Positions 21,101 to 32,075 of a stretch of 60,000 nt of DNA are shown piece after piece; the first letter of the stretch is position 1, and the number at the start of each line of letters is the position of its first letter. Source of the DNA: Lineus longissimus (Eukaryota > Nemertea > Pilidiophora > Heteronemertea > Lineidae); the NCBI RefSeq assembly GCF_910592395.1, contig NC_088313.1, forward strand, positions 2,670,501 to 2,730,500, read 5' to 3'. A program made the translations under genes and the position numbers. A model generated the notes under the pieces. The model saw only the letters and a list, made by a program, of their open reading frames with translations, searched no databases and had not been told where the DNA came from.

Positions 21101-24100
21101 TGATCATCCCAATGACTAAAACCCTTTCGTGCCTAAAGCAGACTTTTTAAGAGGTAGCAATTTACATGTAAAAAACATTTAATAGACCATTATTGGGATG
21201 TGAAGAAGACAAACCTGTCACTTTTTTGGTCAAGGCAAAACAAGGCACCATCTCCTCAGATGATTACATTTCATGTTAAGTATGTACACTTTTAATTTTC
21301 TTTTCTTTATTATCGGAAAATATGTTAGACATTTTCTAAATTGGCATTATGAATAAATGCTTGGTGATATTTTGATGATGACCACATGTGAAAACTGCCC
21401 TGAAATCAGGGGGAATACGCATGGTCATTTTCCAGTTTTATCCAGAATTATAATACTAGTATTAAAACCGTTTATGAATTTAGTATCAATACCATTACTT
21501 GAGCTCATCAGTGTCTTAACTTGTGATCGGATTTTTTTATGCAAGTCATAGCGTCTGTTTTAATTCTAAATGAATGTTTCATTCGTCACGGCTAACTTAC
21601 GACGGCCATTTATTTGTCTTCCATTCTGCAACACCTTGGACTTGCTCTCAAATAAGATGTACTGAAGCAATTTATTCATGGTTCCGATGAAGTCCTCATT
21701 CAGTTGATCATCGGCAATAGTGTCCATCATTGACAATACACTCTTTTTGGCTGCTGGTATATCCAAGGTGAAACATTTCCTTCGCCGAAAGTACTTCTTG
21801 ATTGAATTCCGTGTCTTCGCCCTCTGCCCTGTCTTGTCATCACTGCTGTCAACAGTCAAGGCACTCTCGAAGTACTCGTCTGGCGTGATTTCCCTCCCGT
21901 TCTCTTCCAGGCCAACGTGGCAATCTCTAATGACGTATATCAACTCTGGGAAGAACTTATAGAAGTTGTCATCATCTCCTTCATTCTTTTCTCTCGAAAT
22001 TAAGTACTTCGACATTTCAGCAGTAAAGATAGGCGAAGTTAAGGAAGGGATAAAAACGTTATTGTACATAATAAACGTACTGCCTCCTATGACGTGTGAA
22101 TTTGCCTCATCACTGAAATCGAAAGATATGGCCCAATGCTCATCTTAAGCAGTATTAGAAACAAATGTAAGTGGTTTCTTGCAGCCCTAACGGGTATGTC
22201 GCCAGTCCATTCATAATATTTCTGCACAAGAAAAACAATTCACTCTGTAGAATTAAAAGCTAAGAAGGGTCTAAATAAATGGTCTAATGATTCAGAAAGG
22301 ATACTTCAGCTTCTCAAATGCAACTTCGTCAATTGCCTTTGATCCATTGTAGATCATGGTGTCGGACAGAAGGCAGGTAAGAACAAAAAGCATCGCGTCA
22401 TGTTGCGTGTCACCCTAAACATATATACTTATTTGGACTATTGCAATGCTAAATGCAATCGGAATATGTACTTTATTTATAATATATGCATATGAGCTGA
22501 TCATCTGAACAACTTTAATGACTTCAAATGGTTCGATCGTTCTTTGCCATGCTTTGTCCGATTCTGACAAGGTAGGAAGTTTCAGGTACTTAAAGGGGGA
22601 CTATACGCAGGAGTATGGGGCTAATTTGGTCATCTTCAAGTGACTGGTATACACAGTAAGGGCCCCTGGTCATATCGTCAGACTCGGCACTAAATATATT
22701 CCTCGTACAAGTGTGAATCATTTCGACGTACTGTGAGATGTGGGAGACCCCTATTTGCGACGTCGTATAACTTTATCTTGCCTACCTAGCTGCTTCCTAT
22801 ATTTGTCCCTTTAAGACTTTGAAGTTTCCGATGAAATACAGCATTTTGATTTTGACCAGACTAGGATTTATTGGGGCTTATAATCTCTATCTTCTACGAG
22901 GATCTGTTCATCTCTCTTCCTCGCTCAATACTAAGGGCAATGGGCTTTAAACACGTTGAAAAATATACATCACGCTACCTTTTTCGTATCGCCGACGCCT
23001 TCTGTGTCCAGCAGAGCCAGCTTGCAGTCAGGTAAGCCTGGGTGATCAATTATCATCAGCCACAATCCCTTGGTTTGAGGCTCGGACTTGTGGCCAACTG
23101 TAAACTCTTAGATGAAAAATAATTACCAATTTAAATGCAGTATATAATGATTGCAGGTACTAACATATAATGTAAATATGGATACCTAAAAAAAGACTAA
23201 AGCAGTTGGTGATCCGTCATCCTCGTTTGTTTCTCGAAAATATTTCTACGTGTCAATCCGTCGATGATTTCAGGATGTGACCAATCAGCAAATATTACAT
23301 TTTTTTGAGAAAAATTCCACTAAAACAATGTAAAAGTATCGTATAGTTTGAAATCAAGAAATGTCCGGAAAACACATATTTTTGGCACTTAATTTCCTTT
23401 TTCTCTAGGTAAGGACCCCCACACCATTAGATAGGAGGGTTAAAATTAGTTAGTTGCTTCTTGGAGAGAGGCGCACTGAAAAATCGTTGTGCTTTGCCCC
23501 CACCCCAAAGCCACCATACCCACATACAGGTTTTCTTTGCCTATAATGTCTTCTATACCTTCTTGTACAACTGAAGATGTACCATACATTTAATTAGGCT
23601 CACCCACAAAGGGGTATTATCAGGAGTGGGTGTGAATACTCAAGAAATCTTTGTAGTAAACTCCGCCCTCTAGGCCTCGTCTTGCTCGGTTACATATGAT
23701 TATTCAAGAACCACTATTATGTACCCCATCGAGCCTCATTGCCATGTCACCCAAAGACGTTTTAGGCAAGGATAACCTGTATATACAACAAAGCGTACGA
23801 ATTACCAAGTATTACAGTCTACATGATATTTCGTCTTTTGATGAGATAATTATTTTTTAAATTCCTTTAAATATTAAACCACTAATATATGCCTAACATA
23901 TACTTACTTGGCCCCTTAACCAATTTGGACAACCTAGACAGTAAATAGGATTTGCCAGTTCTGTAAGGTCCAACAGCCGAAACGACCACAAGTTTCTGAG
24001 TGACTTGCTTTAATTCATCAAGCGCCTCCTTATTCAACGCCGGCATATATTTTCCGTCAGAAGCCCTCTCGGTTTTAATGAAATTCTTGGCACCATTGAA

Positions 24101-24136
24101 GATTGTTTGGGACTGGAATGACGAAGCACTGTCCAT
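18112..24136 (-). CDS. Guanylate-binding protein-like large GTPase, left copy
   Basis: Interferon-GTPase-type GBP with an N-terminal GTPase and C-terminal helical bundle. Exons (minus): 24136-23908, 23097-22979, 22414-22305, 22112-21601, 21052-20763, 20177-19968, 19635-19533, 19158-18950, 18321-18112. All phases fit, giving 663 codons plus stop. P-loop GPYRTGKS is at residues 56-63, switch QTKGLW at 84-89, and DTEGVGD at 107-113. The G4-type motif is RDC at 215-217, where RDF is usual. Typical GBP helical-domain wording (LVETYVNAYRNKDVPNISSA) follows, then a long Glu/Lys-rich coiled coil in exons 7-8. The last 43 residues are Gly/Ala-rich and hydrophobic (GGFIIKGLAGLAAGVALG...), probably a membrane anchor in place of a CaaX box. 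An upstream in-frame Met exists 15 codons before the chosen start. Confidence 0.88.
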
Positions 24137-24247
24137 GGAAAAGCAATATACAAGTCGAAATAATAAATTAGATGACGTCATAGGGAGGCCGATCGGGGCA
24201 TTATTGTCAGATCCAAGTTCACATTGCCTTTGGTTTGACCTTGTTGG

Positions 24248-24275
24248 AAGCTACAGTGTATAAACAGTTCATATA
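24248..24275. other. Empty site of the right-arm TA-element block
   Basis: The unbroken sequence here contains three TA sites. In the right arm these flank the 7.6-kb element block (junctions at 32074-32075, 35686-35700, 37787-37801, 38726-38738 and 39657-39658). It shows the pre-insertion state. Confidence 0.8.
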
Positions 24276-25060
24276 TATTTACTAGTACAGAATCATAATA
24301 ATTGATTTGCCACCTCCACTCCTAGCTAAGTCACCTCAGCCTCAGGTAAAACATTCCAGATTTCATTAACGCCAAGTGTACAGAACTTTTGCAGCGCTTC
24401 CCTTTAGTCAAAATAACATTCATAGGCGTAGTATTGGATTGTCAGATGGGTGGTAGACTCTTTCACTGGCCGTTCACTATAACTAAGTCCCCCACTTCAG
24501 CTAACGCTAGGTATAGGGATGAGATTACGAAGTCTGGAGGGTAGGTAGTGGCGTTTTCCAAAATGTTAGGGGGTTTCGTGGTGAGTTTTTTAGATGTATA
24601 TCAGCAGTTTAATTTTCACGGCAAATTCAAAGATTTTCCAAGGGAGAAGGGAGGCCTATTGCATCCCTGGCCCGATCCGTTAGCCTCACGCCTATGATTT
24701 CAAGATTTATTATGCATTAAAGTGGAATGATATGTATGTCCATTTTGACAGTTTCTTTTGTTAACATTCGTTACCCAGATATACAGTTTAGATGATAGAT
24801 GATTCTGCAATCCCAAATTTATGATTAAAACAGACAAATCATATGAGAAACTAACAGTTCGCAATTTTTTTTCGATCCGGGTCTGTCATGCACGAACCGG
24901 GAAACCATTGCCATCATGTTTATAAATTTGCCACTTCACTTGTTTGCAGGCAGATAACGAGGTCAGGTCTGTGTTCCATCAAATCTTCCATTATTTGCGC
25001 AACACTCGTAACATTATTAGGAAAGTGAAATATCATACCATCTCTTTACCAGCCATTTAC

Positions 25061-25494
25061 AATACCTTGAAATCTATGGGGATTCCCCTGCGAGCAGTGC
25101 ACCTGCCAGCAACACAATTCCCAACTTCATTTTGGATCTCATTTCGATGATTTCGTTTCAATTCGAAGATTTCGTTTCATTTCGAAGATTTCATTTCGAT
25201 CTGTCATGCACTTACTAGTATGGGCGGTTATTACCGCAAATAAAGACGAACCAAAGCATAGACACTTGTGTAGCATAAATACCTTGAAATCTATGGGGAT
25301 TCCCCTGCGAGCAGTGCACCTGCCAGCAACACAATTCCCAACTTCATTTTGGATCTCATTTCGATGATTTCGTTTCAATTCGAAGATTTCGTTTCATTTC
25401 GAAGATTTCATTTCGATCTGTCATGCACTTACTAGTATGGGCGGTTATTACCGCAAATAAAGACGAACCAAAGCAAAGACACTTGTGTAGCATA
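25061..25494. repeat. 217-bp tandem duplication (left arm only)
   Basis: The segment starting AATACCTTGAAATCTATGGG at 25061 repeats from 25278 with a 217-bp period. Each unit ends in the first part of the MITE terminus (GGGCGGTTATTACCGC). The duplication therefore followed MITE insertion. The right arm has a single, MITE-free copy near 31733-31885. Confidence 0.82.
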
Positions 25495-26178
25495 TCAAGG
25501 ACACGTAGATTGATACTCCTATGTGTGCCACATCAAAGGCATCTGGACCATACACCACGTCAAAGATAACGATGCGAAGTCAACAGGCGGCGCCACTGTA
25601 GATTGCTGGCGGCCGTATGCCTGTTGACGTTGTTGTTATTCGCCACCTCTCTCCCCATTATTCCAACAACTTGTTGAAGGAGGTTGACACAGTTTTCTAA
25701 CTTATCTCTATCCATGGTTATGATATACTAGTATGATTGATGATGTTGAAAAGAAAGGGGATCTCAAAATACGACAGTCTACTACGAATAGATGCAATAG
25801 AGACATAAAAACACATGTGCATTTTCCCGCTAGTCGCTTATATCAACAAAAACCTATAGTTGTCGAAATCGTTTTTACTTTTCCCAAGACGGTGGCGCCG
25901 CCTGTTGACTTCGCATCGTTATCTTTGACGTGGTGTATGGTCCAGAGACGTATTGCGGTCATGTCTTATCTGTGCTGTGTGTGGCTCATGAAAACAACTG
26001 TCCTTCCCAGAGAGGTTGCGGTCTAGTTTTATCTATGCTGTATCAAACAAAAACAAAACATGCATTCCAGATGTCTTTGATGTGGCACACATAGGAGTAT
26101 CAATCTACGTGTCCTTGATATGCTACACGAAGTGTCTTTGCTTTGGTTTGTCTTTATTTGCGGTAACCGCCCATATAC
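25432..26178. mobile_element. TA-flanked MITE with long TIRs
   Basis: Termini GTATGGGCGGTTATTACCGC and (reverse) ATATGGGCGGTTACCGCAAA are followed by about 170 bp of inverted similarity. TA lies at both edges (25430-25431 and 26179-26180). The right arm holds the uninterrupted target near 31728-31735. The right-hand TIR carries about 110 bp of extra sequence. No transposase is visible. Confidence 0.75.
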
Positions 26179-26657
26179 TAGGTAACCATTGCCATCATGT
26201 TTATAAATTTGTTACTTCACTTGTTTGCAGGCAGATAACGAGGTCAGGTCTGTGTTCCATCAAGTCTTCCATTATTTGCGCAACACTCGTAACATTATTA
26301 GGAAAGTGAAATATCATACCATCTCTTTACCAGCCATTTCTAATACATGTACCATTAAATCTATTGGGATTCCTCTGCGACTTTCAATAAGAATCAAGTA
26401 TATGTGTATAAAGGCGACAGCTTGGGCATGAAGTATGTTGGTTTTCCATAGAAAGATGACTTCCACCAGGACAAAGGATAATTGAAAAATTATAGATCTG
26501 CAATAAACATTGCACTTGGATAGGGTGTAACCATAGGTCTCAGTAATCTACAACCCATGCCCAAAACTGCCTCTTTCCGCTCGCAAAAAATCATTAATGG
26601 AGAACAGCATCAGTGAAACGAAAAGTGACGGCGGAATGTGGGCAGGCAGGGTCATTA

Positions 26658-27592
26658 TCAGGGGTGAAACATATATGCTCTGAGATGCGATTTCAGACCA
26701 TTTTCGACATTAAAAATCACTGTTACTGAACCTTTAATAATAGGAAATTTTAGAAATGTAGCTGCGATATCAGGCCATTCCTGACGATAAATTATGTCAG
26801 AAAGCATCGAGCAGGAAATATTTTCCTGGCATCTGAGGCCAAAATAGGTTGAAATATTTCAACAGCATTAAAAAATCGTTTGTCGTCAAGAGCGGGGGGG
26901 GGGGGGGGGGCGGCTGGACACGCCCCCTCATTTACCATAAGACTAGAGCCCCTGCCGGGGACGGATAGGAGACGACCTATGGAGAGACGACTTTTTTTAG
27001 CAGCTTACTCGAACGCAGATTAGGCCTATTCATACAAATTAGAAAAAAGTCTGCGTGGCTTCTTGAGAATAAACCGTTCCATAATGTCTTCAACGTTGAT
27101 GTTTACTCTTCTGTATGTATTGAGTAACACAAGGGCACTCAGGCGTTCCTCTCTCATTGTTGATCGCAAAGTCGTCTTTATGCCACGAACAGCAGAAAAT
27201 GATCGTTCCGCTTCACAGCTGGTGACTGGTATCAAACAACCAAGTTGGAGTAAAGTATGAAGATTTGGAAACAGGTCCTTCGGGCAACATTTAAGTGAAG
27301 TGAGGACAGAATCTGGTGAATTTTCCGAATCAATCTACCTCCCACGCCAGATCTCTAGCTCAGTCTGTAAACTACCAAGAATCCCCATGACGTCAGGCAC
27401 GAAAATAAGTCGGCGGGAGGCTACCTAAACAAACATGCGGAATGGGATGTTTGAGCGAATTTTGAAATTCTATGTGTTAAAAATGCGGTTTCCAGGCATC
27501 TTGAGGGATGTACTTGAAGGAGAAAAAATGTATGTTCTGCGCGAGCAGGGGGGGGGGGGTCCGGACCCCCTGGACCCCCTGGACACGCCCCT
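26658..27592. mobile_element. CAGGGGCG-type element remnant carrying a hAT fragment (left arm)
   Basis: Its outer edges match the right-arm element at 30890-31332 (ATTATCAGGGG... and ...CACGCCCCTGATTATC). Inside it has poly-G runs and a left-arm-only insertion with the hAT piece at 27026-27440. Confidence 0.6.
27026..27440 (-). pseudogene. hAT transposase C-terminal (dimerisation) fragment
   Basis: The minus strand reads CCPKDLFPNLHTLLQLGCL and then PVTSCEAERSFSAVR, with LRSTM and RLSALVLLN after it. This is the conserved hAT dimerisation region. It ends KPRRLFSNLYE plus stop at 27026. Upstream in the same frame, TELEIWRGR is followed by TAG where the family has Trp, so the frame is broken. 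The right arm lacks this insert. Confidence 0.85.
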
Positions 27593-28732
27593 GATTATCC
27601 TCTTGTCTAGATATAATTAGCACGCCAAGTTGTCCTTAAAGTAGGATGAAATCAATTTTAAAAGTCGAAATGATTTAGTGGATCGAACAATCAGAAGCTC
27701 AGTCTGTAGTCATAAACGTTAGAACTTATACTCACACTCGCCATTTTCGTCTTCGACAGCTATTTGTGTAATACTGCAATGTCTTGATCTCCCTCGACAG
27801 CCTGGTTTACGCCCGGAATGACGAAAATCCTGGTATGGGCCGCTTATAATAACGTTGTCCGCTCTCCAAGCAGATCTAAGGAATAATTGATATTCTCTCT
27901 GTCAGAACTAATATCCATTATACCATGAGGTCCCGGATGTGACACACAAAATGTGATGATATCCGAATCAGCAGATCAAGAGCGATCGATCAGTCCCCAT
28001 AACACCAACATAGAAAACCCACAAATATATAACCCAGGACATAAAAGAGTGATACTTGTATTATTTTTCCGATTGTGTTAAAAAGTTAATTTTGGGCTGA
28101 TCCTGGGCCCGACCCTGTTATCCACTTCACGAATCGTGGAGTAGCGGATACAAAATGGTGGCCGGTGTTGGCAGCCGTGAAACGAAGTACATGTGGCATA
28201 CGAGACTGCACAGGAGTCTAGAGGGGATCGAGTCCAAACATGCCATTTTGAAAAAAAAATGCCCACGGGGGTTTTCAATGGGAATCACCGAAAGCTGGTT
28301 TGTTTTTTTAAAAACGGCTATAGTAATGGGCTTCTGGTATCAATATTCGTGATGTCTAACTTACACTTTCTCCACAAATTGCCAATCGATTTTGACGAAG
28401 ATTTTTATTCAGTAAAAAAAGAAATATTGTTCCCGTAAAAGAGACACATATTTATTCAAGAGACGAGTAACCAGTTTGAGGACGAAAGGAGGGTGCCGCT
28501 TTGAACCTGCAGCATAAAATGGCACATGTCGTCAAAAATCGTATTGGTCCTCTTGTACCTCTTGAGGTCCTCATGAGGTCAAAGGTGAAAAAGAGCCCTA
28601 TAATACATACGTAAAACAATTTATTATCAGACCAGTCTGCAAGAATATCACAGACAGGTCTGTAAGAATATCGCAGACATTCCAAAAAGCTATTCTTGCT
28701 CGATCACATGCCCTGTCAATGTCATGCTTCCC

Positions 28733-28791
28733 AGCATATACCGTATATGCTGGAAGGTACCTCAGGACATATTTGGCAAATATGTCCTGAG
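28733..28791. repeat. Two adjacent perfect hairpins
   Basis: CCAGCATATA-CCG-TATATGCTGG occupies 28733-28755. A second stem, CTCAGGACATATTTG with its complement, occupies 28761-28791 and is followed by a T run. They are six bases apart, inside the palindrome spacer. Confidence 0.85.
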
Positions 28792-28799
28792 GGTTTTTT

Positions 28800-28994
28800 T
28801 TTACATTTATCAAAGTTGATGATCATTAACTCTGATGCAATTGTGTGTATCCAAAATGGAGTAAGAATGAGTGTATCGGAAAAAAATTATAAACTTTAAA
28901 ATAAAGCTGTCGTGTAATTTTTTATTTTGTGGACACTTGGTAAATCCGGGTGCAATATTTCAGCAAAGACACCACCTGACTAGCCTGGCCTGAA
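28800..28994 (+). repeat. Dispersed repeat, copy 2 of 3
   Basis: Matches 13944-14122 in the same orientation from CAAAGTTGATGATCATTAAC to GACTAGCCTGGCC, with a small AT-rich insertion in the middle. Confidence 0.7.
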
Positions 28995-29628
28995 AGAATG
29001 TTTATCAGGGATCTCTCGCGAACTTTTCACTTCTTTTTGAAATCCCTTCGGCTTTAATAGAACGAATAGGTCACGTCCTTCTTTTCATGCATATTTTTGT
29101 AAACTATATTAATTGTCACTTGTGAGCATCTACCCAATGGGTGCATTCAAATCTTGACACCAGAGGGGCTAATTTCGTTCCTCTTGGTGGCATCCATTGG
29201 AAAACAAATCGTATCATTTGAGACTAGTGCCTGGTTAAATTAGTTAGCCAATGAACAGGCATTAGTCAGCAAGATTAACATCTGGAGAGGACAGAAATTG
29301 CATACGTGTATCAAGAATAAATTACACTGCAACTTCGGTAAATAAAGACTACATGCATGAAAGACATGTTTTTCGAGATAGTCTTGGGGAAGTAAATTTA
29401 ATTTGGTAAAATTCTGCCCCCAAATCGGGCGAGTGAATGTTCAAAGTCGCAACCACACAACACAATGAACCATGCACAGCACTTGTACATTGACCAGAAA
29501 GGTTTTTGCAACTTATCAAGATATACTTTGAGTATGATACCACGAGGTTCAAGGTGCTGCATGTGTCAAGATTATTTTCCCGTTAAGCCTGGCGGCACAA
29601 GTCACCAGACAGCTGATCGACCGATAAC

Positions 29629-29812
29629 ACAGGGCATGCACTTGGTGAACGTCTGATCATCCCTAAAAATAGCGCGGGATCGCGTGATCATCGAAACTAG
29701 GCTAGTTTCGATGATCAGACGATCGCGTGATCATCGAAACTAGGCTAGTTTCGATCAGACGATCCCGTGCTATTTTTAGGGATGACCACACGTTCACCAA
29801 GTGCATGCCCTG
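29629..29812. repeat. 184-bp palindrome at the symmetry centre
   Basis: Outer arms ACAGGGCATGCACTTGGTGA (29629) and its complement (ending 29812) enclose CCCTAAAAATAGC and its complement. Inside them are two copies of a shorter palindrome around CGAAACTAGGCTAGTTTCG. It may be a foldback MITE or a residue of the event that made the large palindrome. Confidence 0.85.
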
Positions 29813-30889
29813 TCTACGATATTTTTGCAGACTGGTCTGATAATAAACTGTTTTACGTATGTATTATAGGGCTCTTTTTCACCTTTGACCTCATGAGGAC
29901 CTCAAGAGGTACAAGAGGACCAATACGATTTTTGACGACATGTGCCATTTTATGCTGCAGGTTCAAAACTGCACCCTCCTTTCGTCCTAAAACTGGTTAC
30001 TCATCTCTTGAATAATAATGTGTCTCTTTTACGGGAACGATATTTCTTTTTTACTGCATAAAAATCTTCGTCAAAATCGGTGGGGATTTTGTGGAGAAAG
30101 TGTAAGTTAGACATCACGAATATTGATACCAGAAGCCCATTACTAGCCCTTTTAAAAAAAACAAACCAGCTTTCGGTGATTCCCATTGAAAATCCCCGTG
30201 GGCATTTATTGTTCAAAATGGCATGTTTGGACTCTATCCCCTCTAGACTCCTGTGCAGTCTCGTATGCTACATGTACTTCGTTTCACGGCTGCCAACAAC
30301 ACCGGCCACCATTTTGTATCCGCTACTCCACGATTCGTGAAGTGGATAACAGGCGAGTGAAGATATGGGGTCGGGCCCGGGATCAGCCCAAAATTAACTT
30401 TTTAACACAATCGGAAAAATAATACAAGTATCACTCTTTTATGTCCTGGGTTATATATTTGTGGGTTTTCTATGTAGATTTTATGGGGACTGATCGATCG
30501 CTCTTGATCTGCTGATTCCGATATCATCACATTTTGTGTGTCACATCCGGGACCTCACGGTATAATGGATATTAGTTCTGGCAGAAAGAATATCAATTAT
30601 TCCTTAGATCTGCTTGGAGAGCGGACAACGTTATTATAAGCGGCCCATACCAGGATTTTCGTCATTCCGGGCGTAAACCAGGCTGTCGAGGGAGATCAAG
30701 ACATTGCAGTATTACACAAATAGCTGTCGAAGACGAAAATGGCGAGTGTGAGTATAAGTTCTAACGTATATGACTACAGACTATGCTTCTGATTGTTCGA
30801 TCCGCTAAATCATTTCGACTTTTCAAATTGATTTCATCGTACTTTAAGGAAAACTTGGCGTGCTAATTATATCTAGACAAGAGGATAAT

Positions 30890-31332
30890 CAGGGGCGTGT
30901 CCAGGGGGTCCAGGAGGTCCCCCCTCCCCCTGCTCGCGCAGAACACACATTTTTTTTCCTTCAAGTACATCCCACAAGATGCCTGGAAACCGCATTTTTA
31001 ACTCGCCCCCCCCCACTCTTGACGGCCAACGATTTTTTAATGCCGTTGAAATATTTCAACCTATTGTGGCCTCAAATACCAGGAAAATATTTCCTACTCG
31101 ATGCTTTCTGATATAGTTTATCGTTTATTTATTTATAGGAATGGCCTGAAATCGCATCTACATTTCTAAAATTACCTTCAGTAACGGTGATTTTTAATGT
31201 CGAAAATGGTCTGAAATCGCATCTCAGAGCATCTACGTTTCGATGCGCGAATTTAGTTTCTCGCGCATTCGGCGCTCGCCATTGTGACCGCCCCCCCCCC
31301 CCCCCCCAGCCAAATTCCTGTACACGCCCCTG
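30890..31332. mobile_element. CAGGGGCGTGT TIR element (right arm)
   Basis: Ends CAGGGGCGTGTCCAGG and CTGTACACGCCCCTG are flanked by ATAAT on both sides (30885-30889, 31333-31337). The interior has poly-C runs and no coding sequence. A diverged, interrupted counterpart is at 26658-27592. Confidence 0.6.
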
Positions 31333-32075
31333 ATAATGACCCTGCTTGCCCACATTCCGCCGTCACTTGTAGGTTCACTGATGGTGTTCTCCATTAATGA
31401 TTTTTTGCGCCTAAAGAGGCAGTTTTGGGCATGGGTTGTAGATTACTGAGACCTATGGTTACACCCTATCCAAGTGCAATGTTTATTGCAGATCCATAAT
31501 TTTTCAATTATCCTTTGTCCTGGTGGAAGTCATCAAGTCGCAGAGGAATCCCCATAGATTTAATGGTATTAGAAATGGCTGGTAAAGAGATGGTATGATA
31601 TTTCACTTTCCTAATAATGTTACGAGTGTTGCGCAAATAATGGAAGACTTAATGGAACACAGACCTGACCTCGTTATCTGCCTGCAAACAAGTGAAGTTG
31701 CAAATTTATAAACATGATGGCAATGGTTACCTAAGTGCATGACAGATCGAAATGAAATCTTCGAAATGAAACGAAATCTTCGAATTGAAACGAAATCATC
31801 GAAATGAGATCCAAAATGAAGTTGGGAATTGTGTTGCTGGCAGGTGCACTGCTCGCAGGGGAATCCCCATAGATTTCAAGGTATTGGAAATGGCTGGTAA
31901 AGAGATGGTATGATATTTCGCCTATGAATGTTATTTTGACTAAAGGGAAGCGCTGCAAAATTTCTGTATACTTTGCGTTAATGAAATCTGGAATGTTTTA
32001 CCTGAGGCTGAAGTGACTTAGCTAGGAGTGGAGGTGGCAAATCAATTATTATGATGCTGAACTAGTAAATATATA

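Larger units (their letters stand above)
28657..29817. other. Spacer at the centre of the giant palindrome
   Basis: Neither arm matches here. It holds two hairpins (28733-28791), copy 2 of the dispersed repeat (28800-28994) and a 184-bp palindrome (29629-29812). No gene was recognised between 29000 and 29628. Confidence 0.7.

Noticed and set aside
24944-25150. Frame encoding QADNEVRSVFHQIFHYLRN (also 26225-26431) as a conserved small gene
   Set aside because: It recurs only because the DNA block is duplicated within the palindrome arms. There is no start context or family match.
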